From JADKAV01 sp963704075 (GTDB lineage Bacteria > Actinomycetota > Actinomycetes > S36-B12 > UBA10799): 64,000 nucleotides of DNA. The translations under genes were made by a program, and so were the position numbers. Shown one piece after another: positions 26,027 to 33,629 of this stretch. The stretch is from positions 1 to 64,000 of the forward strand of contig CAVPGV010000001.1 in assembly GCA_963704075.1 (NCBI GenBank), read 5' to 3'. Below the pieces are notes generated by a model. It saw only the letters and a program-made list of their open reading frames with translations. It did no database searches and had not been told where the DNA came from. Each line of letters starts with the position of its first letter. Position 1 is the stretch's first letter.

Positions 26027-27472
26027 TCAGTGCGCCCCACGGCCGGTCGCCACAGCCTTGATGGTCTTGACCATGATGACCAGATCGAGAGTCAGTGACC
26101 AGTTCTCTACATAGCGCAGATCCATCTGCATACGCTCGTCCCAGGGCACTTCCTTGCGGCCCATGACCTGCCAAAGGCCGGTCATGCCCGGCATGGTGAT
26201 GTGGCGTCGGTGGTCGGAGTCACCGAGCAGGGGGAGTTCGGTGACCAGCATCGGCCGTGGTCCGACCAGGGACATCTGACCACGGATGACGTTCAGCAAC
26301 TGGGGCAGTTCGTCCAACGACCACCGACGAAGGAATCTGCCCAGCGGAGTGATCCGGGGGTCCGCGACGTACTGGTCGGGAGTCGCCGATCCGAGACCCA
26401 GAACGTCTTCGTGATGATGCTCGGCTCCGTCGACCATGCTGCGGAACTTGATCAGCCGGTAGACCTGACCCGCCTTGCCCACCCGTTCCTGGATGAAGAA
26501 GATCGGTCCCCGGCTGGTGGTCTTGATGGCCAGTGCGGTGAGCAGCAGAACCGGGGACAGCAGCACCAGCAGCAGTATCGACAGGCTGAGGTCGAAGCCA
26601 CGCTTGACGATCGCCTGCGGGCCGGCGAGGCGGGGCTCCTCCAGGTGGAGCAAGGGAAGCCCCGCGGCGGGTCGCACGGCCAACCGGGGGCCGGTGATGT
26701 CGCCCAGAGCGGGTGCGACCAGCAGGTGTACGTTGGGACCCTCCAGCCGCCACGAGAGTCGCCTGATCACCTCGGAGTTGATCGTGGGGGTCTGTGTGAC
26801 AGCCACCGCGTCGAGGTTGTGGTCACGGATCACGTCCTCGACGTCGTTGAGCCACGCATCGAGGTCAGCCGAATCCGCCCGCGGACCGCTGAGGCTGCTC
26901 ACCACCTCGAAGCCGGCGCGCCGGTCGCGGCTGAGGCGGGCCACGAGGTCGTCACGGTTGGGGCCGCTGCCGATCACCAGTGTCTTCTGCAGGTACGCCC
27001 CGGCCCGACGGCGGGAGAACACCCAGGTGCGCAGGATGCGCCGGCCGATGGGCAGCAGCAGCAGACCGGAGACGAACGTCGCGATCAGGAAGTTGCGCCC
27101 CGCCGTCAGGTTGAACGCATACGCCAGCGAGGCGATCAGGGTGAAGATGACCACCGTGCTCGAGAAGACGTGCTTGAACTCGTCGGACCCCACCCCGATA
27201 CGGCGCGGGTCGTAGACACCGCGTGCGGCCAGCGACGTCATCCAGAGGACGCTGATCGCGATGACGGCCAGCCATGGGTTGTGCCCGGGCCACGCGATGT
27301 AGCCAATGGTCATCGACAGCGCCATCAGGGTCAAGTCGGTGCCCAGGGCCGCCCATGAGAGGCTGCGCAGGGTCGCCGGTCCGGAGGGCTCGTCCACTTG
27401 CGCGAAGCGGGCGAGGGCTTCGGGCAGCGAAGAACCCGTGGAGTCGCGATGGAAGCGCTCCTGCAGGGCCAT
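26027..27472 (-). CDS. Polyprenyl-phosphate hexose-1-phosphate transferase (WbaP/WcaJ-type initiating enzyme)
   Basis: A 481-residue initiating transferase of surface polysaccharide synthesis. Four N-terminal transmembrane helices are followed by a cytoplasmic CoA-binding-like region, a fifth hydrophobic segment (LSILLLVLLSPVLLLTALAI) and the catalytic domain. That domain holds KRGFDLSLS, QERVGKAGQVYRLIKFRSM, RRWSLDELPQL and MSLVGPRPM. It puts a sugar-1-phosphate on the lipid carrier. I used ATG 27472 at the start of the conserved region; the upstream region is a divergent promoter with two DnaA boxes. Confidence 0.93.
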   Translation of the reverse strand: MALQERFHRDSTGSSLPEALARFAQVDEPSGPATLRSLSWAALGTDLTLMALSMTIGYIAWPGHNPWLAVIAISVLWMTSLAARGVYDPRRIGVGSDEFKHVFSSTVVIFTLIASLAYAFNLTAGRNFLIATFVSGLLLLPIGRRILRTWVFSRRRAGAYLQKTLVIGSGPNRDDLVARLSRDRRAGFEVVSSLSGPRADSADLDAWLNDVEDVIRDHNLDAVAVTQTPTINSEVIRRLSWRLEGPNVHLLVAPALGDITGPRLAVRPAAGLPLLHLEEPRLAGPQAIVKRGFDLSLSILLLVLLSPVLLLTALAIKTTSRGPIFFIQERVGKAGQVYRLIKFRSMVDGAEHHHEDVLGLGSATPDQYVADPRITPLGRFLRRWSLDELPQLLNVIRGQMSLVGPRPMLVTELPLLGDSDHRRHITMPGMTGLWQVMGRKEVPWDERMQMDLRYVENWSLTLDLVIMVKTIKAVATGRGAH

Positions 27473-27501
27473 GCGTCCTCCGTCCTGCGACCGGTCTGGC
27501 T

Positions 27502-27543
27502 TGTGGATAAGCCGTGTGTAGATTTCGGGCAGTCTTATCCACA
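27502..27543. promoter_or_regulatory. Two perfect DnaA boxes in inverted orientation
   Basis: The DnaA consensus TTATCCACA occurs at 27535-27543 and its reverse complement at 27502-27510. The arms extend to a perfect 10-bp inverted repeat (27502-27511 and 27534-27543) with a 22-bp centre. It starts 30 bases before the sugar-phosphate transferase start codon, in the divergent region shared with ubiA. There is no dnaA, dnaN or box cluster, so it is read as a regulatory site. Confidence 0.75.
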
Positions 27544-27690
27544 TTGCCAGAGGACACTCCGCAAGCGCCTTTCGAGGTACCCGCTGTGACCCTTTCGTTA
27601 CACCGCCGCAGCGAGTCGACGATGTCGCCCGGGTGGGTGCTCTGGGCTGCTAGGGACCGCAGCGGTGCCTGAAGGCGGGGGTTCGGGAGC

Positions 27691-27737
27691 GGTTGTCCGA
27701 CACACGCCCGTCGGGCGACACCCCGCCACGGACAACC
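27691..27737. promoter_or_regulatory. Nested inverted repeat in front of ubiA
   Basis: Perfect 9-bp arms GGTTGTCCG (27691-27699) and CGGACAACC (27729-27737) enclose a second small palindrome (CGCCCGTCGGGCG). It ends 22 bases before the ubiA GTG and 10 bases before the TAGCGT -10-like box. It could be an operator or, if transcribed from further upstream, a leader structure. Confidence 0.5.
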
Positions 27738-27747
27738 CGGGCTCAGG

Positions 27748-27759
27748 TAGCGTGCGCTC
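27748..27759 (+). promoter_or_regulatory. TAGCGT -10 box 6 bases before the ubiA GTG
   Basis: TAGCGT at 27748-27753 lies 6 bases from the GTG start and no ribosome site is present, the same arrangement as at accD (52585-52590). A leaderless transcript is likely. No good -35 box is seen at the usual distance. Confidence 0.5.
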
Positions 27760-28653
27760 GTGGGAGAACCCGTGTCGCCGAAGCGCGAGAGTGCGTACCT
27801 GCGAGCCTTGCTGGTTTCCATGCGACCCCGGCAATGGATCAAGAACCTCCTCGTAGTGGCGGTTCCCCTGGCGTCCGGAACGTTCCTCGATCAAGGCGTC
27901 GTGGCCAAGACAGTCGTAGCGTTCGTGGCCATGTGCGCGGCTGCGTCCTCGGTCTACCTGGTCAACGACGTGCTGGACCGGGAGTCCGATCGAAAGCATC
28001 CCGTCAAGTGCCAGCGGCCCATCGCCTCAGGCGAACTGTCGGTGCCCGGCGCACTGATCGCGGCCGCTGTGCTGGCCATCGGTGGGTTGGCCGTCGCAGG
28101 GTTGTTGGGATCGACCGGCCTGATGTGGCTGGTCGCCGGATATCTGGCGTTGCAGGCGGTCTACGTCGGCTGGGCCAAGCACCAACCCGTGCTCGATCTC
28201 GCAAGTGTCGCCGCCGGTTTCGTGATTCGAGCGGTCGCCGGCGGAGTCGCGGTAGGGATTCCCACCTCGACCTGGTTCATGACGGTCACCGCGGCCACCG
28301 CGTTCTTCGTGGTGTCAGGCAAGCGGTACAGCGAACTCGTCACCCAGGGGGTCAGCGGTACCCGGCAGGGCCTCAAGGACTACTCAGAGGGATATCTGCG
28401 GTTCGTGTGGGGTGTCTCGGTCGGCATCGCCGTCGTCTTCTACGGTCTGTGGGCGGCTGAATTGAGCAGTGGTGACAGCGGATTCTGGGGAAGGGTGTCC
28501 GTGGTCCCCTTCGTGCTCATCCTTCTGCGCTACGCCCGGGACATCGATGCCGGACTGGCTGAGGCGCCGGAGGAGATGATCTTCAAGGACCGGGTCCTGC
28601 AGATCCTCGGGATCGTCTGGGTGGCGATGTTCGCGTTGCAGGTCTACGCCTGA
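27760..28653 (+). CDS. ubiA: Decaprenyl-phosphate phosphoribosyltransferase (UbiA-family, Rv3806c-like)
   Basis: A 297-residue UbiA-superfamily membrane enzyme with about nine helices. It transfers 5-phosphoribose from PRPP to decaprenyl phosphate, the first step to decaprenyl-phospho-arabinose. RPRQWIKNLLV, the metal/PRPP motif NDVLDRESDRKHP (69-81), the second motif GKRYSEL (187-193) and a RDIDAGLAEAPEE loop match the mycobacterial enzyme closely and differ from the quinone prenyltransferases. With DprE1 in the same locus this makes the arabinose-donor path credible. Confidence 0.93.
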   Translation: MGEPVSPKRESAYLRALLVSMRPRQWIKNLLVVAVPLASGTFLDQGVVAKTVVAFVAMCAAASSVYLVNDVLDRESDRKHPVKCQRPIASGELSVPGALIAAAVLAIGGLAVAGLLGSTGLMWLVAGYLALQAVYVGWAKHQPVLDLASVAAGFVIRAVAGGVAVGIPTSTWFMTVTAATAFFVVSGKRYSELVTQGVSGTRQGLKDYSEGYLRFVWGVSVGIAVVFYGLWAAELSSGDSGFWGRVSVVPFVLILLRYARDIDAGLAEAPEEMIFKDRVLQILGIVWVAMFALQVYA

Positions 28654-29860
28654 CCCTCCCTCACGCCTCCCGCAGTCAGAACCGGCTGAGCATCCACGGC
28701 CAGATCCGACGTCCCCGCAGCACAACTGCCGTCCAGCCGGCAGACCTCGAGGCCCGTGGCATCCAGCGATACGGTCCGCCGCTGCGCCCACACCACCGTG
28801 AACGCCTTGCCATCCGCCGCCACGAAGGGGCAGCGCCGCAGCCCGTCGGTGTCCTGGCATCCCGCCGGCCGGGCATCGGTGAGCCAGTCGCGCACCGTGA
28901 GGAACGCGCGACCGGCGGGTGTGATCCCCGCTGCGTCGGTCATGTCGATGCCGAGCACCCCCAGGTCCCACCCGTACCAGTAGGTGCGCGCGATCCCGAG
29001 CGTGGCCGAGTCCAGGTAGGTGCGCGCCACGTAGGTGACCGCGGTGGTGGCGTCCGGGATCACCGTCGGCAGTCCCGGCCGGCGGTCGCCGTAGTTGACC
29101 TCGGTGTCCCACAGCGGCTTGTCGATGCCGACCTTGTTCAGGACCCTCTGCGCGGCCCGGATCGAGCGCACCCGGGCGTCGGGTCCCTTGCTGGTGTCGA
29201 CCGGATACAGGTGCACGGCCATCGCATCCACCGGGTCGCCGGCCTCGTGCAGCGCCCGCGCGTAGCGCACGAAGAAACTCTCGGTCTGGAACAGCCTTCC
29301 CGGGATCACCGTGCTGGACGCGCCGACCACCTGCGCCGACGGGTCGATCAGCTTTGATCGCGTCGTGGGCACGTCGGGTCAGTTTCGCCAGCGCGGTCCA
29401 GTCGCCCTCGTAGAAACTGCGGGTGTTCGCCTCGTTCCAGATCTGGTAGGCGGTGATCCGGCCCTTGTACCGGTTCGCGACCTCGCGCACGAAGTCCACG
29501 TAGTCCTCAGTTTGCGTTGGGCAACGACGTGGTGCCCGGTCCGTACAGACCGGGAATCTGTGGATCCCGGGCCGCCCACTGCGGGGTTGAACCCAGCACG
29601 TAGAGCACGTCGGTGGCGCCCCCGGCGCGGGCGTTGTCGACTGCCGCGTCCAAGGTGTCCCAGGTGTACTGGTCGGGAGCCGTCTCGATCTGGTCCCAGC
29701 GGGTTCCGGTGTCCCACAGCCGCACGGACCGCAGTTCCACCTCTGCGGGCGCCCCAGCCGAGATGCCAGCCACGTGCTGGCCGAACGCCGCCGCGGGGAT
29801 GGGCAGGCCCGGGCTCGCACCGGCGATCAACACACCCACGGCAGCGGCCACACCGATCAT
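28644..29860 (-). CDS. Secreted clan GH-A-like hydrolase paralogue 1, with two frameshifts
   Basis: About 405 residues once two frame changes are joined: near 29515, and at the TTT run 29353-29355 (an extra base). The start ATG at 29858-29860 overlaps the GT4 stop; a signal peptide follows (MIGVAAAVGVLIAGASPG). The barrel has VRLWDTGTRWDQIE, VLGSTPQWAA, the acid/base IWNEAN, VHLYPVDTSKGPDAR and the nucleophile WDTEVNYGDRR. It is clearly homologous to the two genes at 31.1-33.6 kb. Its last codons overlap the convergent ubiA end. Whether it is a pseudogene or carries sequence errors is open; the other two copies are intact. Confidence 0.75.
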
Positions 29861-30948
29861 CCTCGGACCAACTTCTCGCACAGGACCGCGTAACCGTCGA
29901 TCACGTCCTCCCAGCGGTAGGCGGTCTCGGCCCGGGTGCGCAAGGCCGCACCCCTGCCGTCGGGGGCGCGCTCGTCGCGTTCCAGCGCAGTCGCCACTCC
30001 CGATTCATCGGTGAACCATAGCGCGTTCCCGCCGGTGACCTCCCGGTTGAACACGCAGTCGTAGGCGGTCACCGCCGCACCGGCTCCCATGGCCCGCAGC
30101 AACGACGGGTTCGTGCCTCCGACCGAGTGCCCGTGCAGGACACTGCGGGCCCCGCAGTACAACTGGTCGAGCAGCTCCTGGTCCCACACCGCGCCCAGCA
30201 GTCGGATGCGCTCGTCGCCGCCGGCCGCGTGTTCGACCGCCTGTGCGTAGTCGTGGGAGTAGCTGGCGGCGCCGACCACGATCAGTGGGAGTTGCGCGGC
30301 ACTGGCGCGGTAGCCGCGCACGATCTCCAGGACGTGGTTCTCCGGCTCGAAGCGGGCCACGGTGAGGTGGTACCCACCCTCGGCCAGCCCCAGTTCGGCC
30401 AGCCGGGGGACCGGGCCGTTCACGATCGGGGCGCCGTAGGGCAGGTACTCGCTGGCCCTGCCGTAGCGTTCCCGCACGTAGTCCCCGATCGCCAGAGCGT
30501 CGGCGATGACCGCGTCCGCGTGGGTGACCGCGGACCGTTCCGCCCAGGCGTAGTACTTGGCCCCGAAGCCTTCCCACTTGGCCCGCTCGGCCTCCAGACC
30601 ATCGACGTGCACCGCCACCGGAATCCCGCGTACCTTCAACGGCGCCACGAACGGGGCGTTGCCGCTGTTGAACACGATCGCGACGTCGAGGTCGGAGAAC
30701 ATGGCGTGGGCGGTGCTCAGTGCGGTGTGGCTGAGCGTCTCGGCCGCCTTCAGGCGCAGCGCCGGAAGGTTGACCAGCCGGGTGCCCTCATACGCGCGCA
30801 GCTTCTGCCCGGGGTTCCGGCAGTAGACCGTGACGTCCCAACCCCGCTGGGCCAGTCCCGGGCCGATGTGTTCCACAGCGGTCTCGAAACCACCGTGCCG
30901 GGCCGGGATCCCCCGGGTTCCCAGCAAGGCGACCCGGCGACCCTTCAG
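29857..30948 (-). CDS. GT4 glycosyltransferase with DUF1972-type N-terminus (rhamnosyltransferase-like)
   Basis: About 363 residues, GT-B fold. ALLGTRGIPARHGGFETAVE is the DUF1972 signature of Cps2T/RgpA-like rhamnosyltransferases. NSGNAPFVAPLKVRGIPVAV and HSVGGTNPSLLRAMGAGAAV (with donor-binding residues) follow. No ATG, GTG or TTG suits the conserved start; the frame is open further upstream into the palindrome. I placed the start at a CTG (30946-30948), which is uncertain and may reflect another indel. The stop overlaps the next gene's ATG. Confidence 0.82.
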   Translation of the reverse strand: MKGRRVALLGTRGIPARHGGFETAVEHIGPGLAQRGWDVTVYCRNPGQKLRAYEGTRLVNLPALRLKAAETLSHTALSTAHAMFSDLDVAIVFNSGNAPFVAPLKVRGIPVAVHVDGLEAERAKWEGFGAKYYAWAERSAVTHADAVIADALAIGDYVRERYGRASEYLPYGAPIVNGPVPRLAELGLAEGGYHLTVARFEPENHVLEIVRGYRASAAQLPLIVVGAASYSHDYAQAVEHAAGGDERIRLLGAVWDQELLDQLYCGARSVLHGHSVGGTNPSLLRAMGAGAAVTAYDCVFNREVTGGNALWFTDESGVATALERDERAPDGRGAALRTRAETAYRWEDVIDGYAVLCEKLVRG

Positions 30949-30981
30949 TTCGCTCCCATCCGGTGAGTGCCTGGCCGCGAG

Positions 30982-31063
30982 TGTTGCGCGGTTGTCGGTT
31001 CTTCGCCACCGTAACCGACAACGGTGCAACATTCGCCACGCCTGGCGTGTCAACGGTGCAACA
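30982..31063. repeat. Extragenic palindrome, family 1, with an extra half-copy
   Basis: Arms 30982-31000 and 31013-31031 (19 bases, two mismatches, 12-base loop) match the element at 22495-22544. A third arm copy lies at 31051-31063. It fills the gap between the GH gene and the GT4 gene on the minus strand, so the transcript should fold strongly just before the GT4 start. Confidence 0.82.
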
Positions 31064-31089
31064 CTCAGAGCCGGACCTGGCCAGCACGG

Positions 31090-32301
31090 TCAGGACAGCC
31101 GGACCGGCGCCGACGTCACCTTGATCTTCGAACCCGCTGCTGAGCACTTGCCGGTGAGTTTGCACACCTGCGTGACGCCCGAGGGGCGTTTGACGGTCTT
31201 CTTCTTGCTCGCGTAGAGGATCTTCGTCGTGCCGACCTTGCAGGTGGTGACCTTGCCCTTGGTCTTGCAGCCCTTCCAGGAGCCGGCCAGCATCCAGTCG
31301 CGCGTGTTCAGGTAGGCCTGCCCGGCGCGTGTGGGCGAGCCGTCGGGATTGCTCAGCGAAATCCCGAGCACGTTGATGTCCCAGCCGTACCAGAAGGTCC
31401 GCTCCAGGTTGTAGCGCGCGGAGTCCAGGTAGGTCCGGGAGACGTAGGTGGCGGCCTTCTTGGGCTTGGGAACCACCAGTCGGGCCGGGTCGCGCCGGTC
31501 GCCGTAGTTGACCTCGGTGTCCCACAGCGGCTTCTTCAACCCGACGCGCTTCATCACGCGGCGCACCGCGGAGATGCTGGCCACGCGGGCATCCGGTCCT
31601 TGCTTGGGATTGACCGGGTACAGGTGCACACTGACTGCGTCGAACTTGACGTTTCGCTTCTTCAGTTCGCGCAGGTAGCGGTAGAAGAAGCTCTGCGTCT
31701 GGAACGATGCGACCGGGATGACGGTGCTGGATGCCGCGACGACGTCGGCTTTGCGGTCGATCGAGCGGATCGTCTTCGACGCCTTCTTGGTGAGCTTGGC
31801 CAGCTTGATCCAGCCGTCGTACTTGCCCCCGTTGTAGAAGCTGCGCGTGTTGGCTTCGTTCCAGATCTGGTAGCTGGTGATGCGGCCCTTGTAGCGCTTC
31901 ACGACCTTCTTGGTGAACCGCAGGTAGTACTTGCTCTTCTTCGGGTACGACGCTGTGCCAGGACCGTAGAGGTCGACGTCGGAGAAGGTGCTCGCCGCCC
32001 ACGAGGGGGTGGAGCCGAGCACGTAGAGGATCTCGGTGGCACCGGCGGCCTCGGCGGCGGACACGGCCCGGTCCAGTGGCGCCCAGTTGTACTGGCCCTT
32101 CTTCGGGTTGATCTCGTCCCAGCGGACCCCGGCGTCCCACAGCCGCACGGATTTCACCGAGACGGCGGGGGTCGCGCCGGCGCCCAACGACGCCACGTGC
32201 AGTCCGAACTGCTCGGGCGACACCGGCTTCGCGTGTGCCGCGCTCGGCAGCGCGACGAGTCCGGCGGCCATGACGGCAGCCCAGCGAACGTTCGACCTCA
32301 T
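31090..32301 (-). CDS. Secreted clan GH-A-like hydrolase paralogue 2
   Basis: A 403-residue secreted protein. A signal peptide (residues 1-24, ending PSAAHA) is followed by a TIM-barrel domain. Conserved points are SVRLWDAGVRWDEI, VLGSTPSWAA, RYKGRITSYQIWNEAN (Glu149, acid/base), SVHLYPVNPKQGPDAR and PLWDTEVNYGDRR (Glu263, nucleophile). A short C-terminal beta region with two Cys-containing strands follows. The ATG has GGAGG at a good distance. The layout suggests GH39/GH5-like exo-glycosidases, but I cannot place the family. It may trim the polysaccharide made by this locus. Confidence 0.85.
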   Translation of the reverse strand: MRSNVRWAAVMAAGLVALPSAAHAKPVSPEQFGLHVASLGAGATPAVSVKSVRLWDAGVRWDEINPKKGQYNWAPLDRAVSAAEAAGATEILYVLGSTPSWAASTFSDVDLYGPGTASYPKKSKYYLRFTKKVVKRYKGRITSYQIWNEANTRSFYNGGKYDGWIKLAKLTKKASKTIRSIDRKADVVAASSTVIPVASFQTQSFFYRYLRELKKRNVKFDAVSVHLYPVNPKQGPDARVASISAVRRVMKRVGLKKPLWDTEVNYGDRRDPARLVVPKPKKAATYVSRTYLDSARYNLERTFWYGWDINVLGISLSNPDGSPTRAGQAYLNTRDWMLAGSWKGCKTKGKVTTCKVGTTKILYASKKKTVKRPSGVTQVCKLTGKCSAAGSKIKVTSAPVRLS

Positions 32302-32324
32302 GGATTTCCTCCCACGGAAGACAG

Positions 32325-33629
32325 CTACGGAACGAGCAGAACGGGGGCTTGCTTCACTCTCACGGTGCGCTTCTTGATCCGTTCGCAGGACCCGTCCAGC
32401 GAACACACCTCGCGCACGTCGAACTTCTTCTTGGGCAGTTTGACCTTACGGGTGGTGCCCAGCCGCGCGTACAGCAGATACTGCCGTTCCTTCTTGCGTT
32501 TCAGGGAGCAGACCGTGACTCTCTGATCACTACAGGTACCCCACTTGGCGCGCGCCAACCATTTCTGCACCGTGAAGAACGCCTCGCCGGGAGCGACCGG
32601 CTCACCGGTCATTTCGTCGGTGGTACTGATGCCCATCACATGCGATTCCCAGGAGTACCAGAAGACCTTGGTGACGTCGTAGCGCAGGCTGTCCACGTAG
32701 GTCCGCGCGAGGTACGCCGCGCCCACCTTGGGCTTGAACACCTCGGTAGGGTGGCCGTTGTCGCGCCGGTTGCCGTAGTTGACCTCGGTGTCCCAGACCG
32801 GCAATTTCGAGAAGCCGAGCCGGTTGATGACGCTGCGGGCCATCTCCAGCCCGGCCAGTCGCTCGGTGGGAGTTCCGCCGCCGGGACCTTTGGTGGTCCA
32901 CGGGTACAAGTGGACGCTGATCGCGTCGAGCTTGACGCCACGGTTGCGAATGGAACGCAGATACCGGTAGAAGAAACTCTCGGTGGTGAACTTCTTGCCC
33001 TGGATCACAGTGCTGGAGGCGCTGACGATCTTCGCCTTCCGGTCGATCTTGCGGATCTCCTGGGCGGCGATGTCGGTCAGCAGGGCCATCCGCTTCCAGT
33101 GCTTGGGCCGCTCCGGGGCGTAGAACGAGGCGAGATTGGCCTCGTTCCAGATCTGGTAGCTGGTGATGCGGCCCTTGTACCGCGTCGCGACGGCGCGCAC
33201 CCACTCCCGCCAGTACCGCAGCTTCTTCGGCTCGGAGGCAGTGCCCGCGCCGTAGTAGTAGGTGTCCGGACGGACGAACTTCGCGGCCCATTCCGGCGTG
33301 GAACCAAGGATGTACATGATCTCGCCGGCACCCGACGCCTGCGCGGTGCTGACCGCTGTGTCGAGGCGTTCCCAGTCGAACTCGCCTCGCTGCTTCTCCA
33401 CCTGGTCCCAGCGCACTCCGGCGTCCCACAGTCGCACGCCACCGAGCCGGCCCGGGAACTTCCGCCCGGCGCTGACCGTGGCCACATGCATGCCGAACAG
33501 GCTGGGGTCGACCTTGGACCACTTCGCCTTCGGCGGCGGCTCCACGGGCTTGACAGCCGCCTCGGCGGGGGCCACGGAGACAGCCAAGGCTGTGGTCACC
33601 GCGAGGGTGATCAGGGCACGTCGGATCAT
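32325..33629 (-). CDS. Secreted clan GH-A-like hydrolase paralogue 3
   Basis: A 434-residue protein with signal peptide (residues 1-24) and the same domain order as paralogue 2. The acid/base is Glu163 in IWNEANLASFY and the nucleophile Glu282 in PVWDTEVNYGNRR. The C-terminal domain is longer and lysine-rich (RKKERQYLLYARLG). ATG overlaps the DUF4012 stop by 4 bases and a 23-base gap leads to paralogue 2. Sequence divergence among the three copies is substantial, so the duplication is old and each may have its own substrate. Confidence 0.85.
   Translation of the reverse strand: MIRRALITLAVTTALAVSVAPAEAAVKPVEPPPKAKWSKVDPSLFGMHVATVSAGRKFPGRLGGVRLWDAGVRWDQVEKQRGEFDWERLDTAVSTAQASGAGEIMYILGSTPEWAAKFVRPDTYYYGAGTASEPKKLRYWREWVRAVATRYKGRITSYQIWNEANLASFYAPERPKHWKRMALLTDIAAQEIRKIDRKAKIVSASSTVIQGKKFTTESFFYRYLRSIRNRGVKLDAISVHLYPWTTKGPGGGTPTERLAGLEMARSVINRLGFSKLPVWDTEVNYGNRRDNGHPTEVFKPKVGAAYLARTYVDSLRYDVTKVFWYSWESHVMGISTTDEMTGEPVAPGEAFFTVQKWLARAKWGTCSDQRVTVCSLKRKKERQYLLYARLGTTRKVKLPKKKFDVREVCSLDGSCERIKKRTVRVKQAPVLLVP

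Noticed and set aside
27502..27543. Replication origin
   Set aside because: Only two DnaA boxes, no AT-rich unwinding region and no dnaA/dnaN neighbours.
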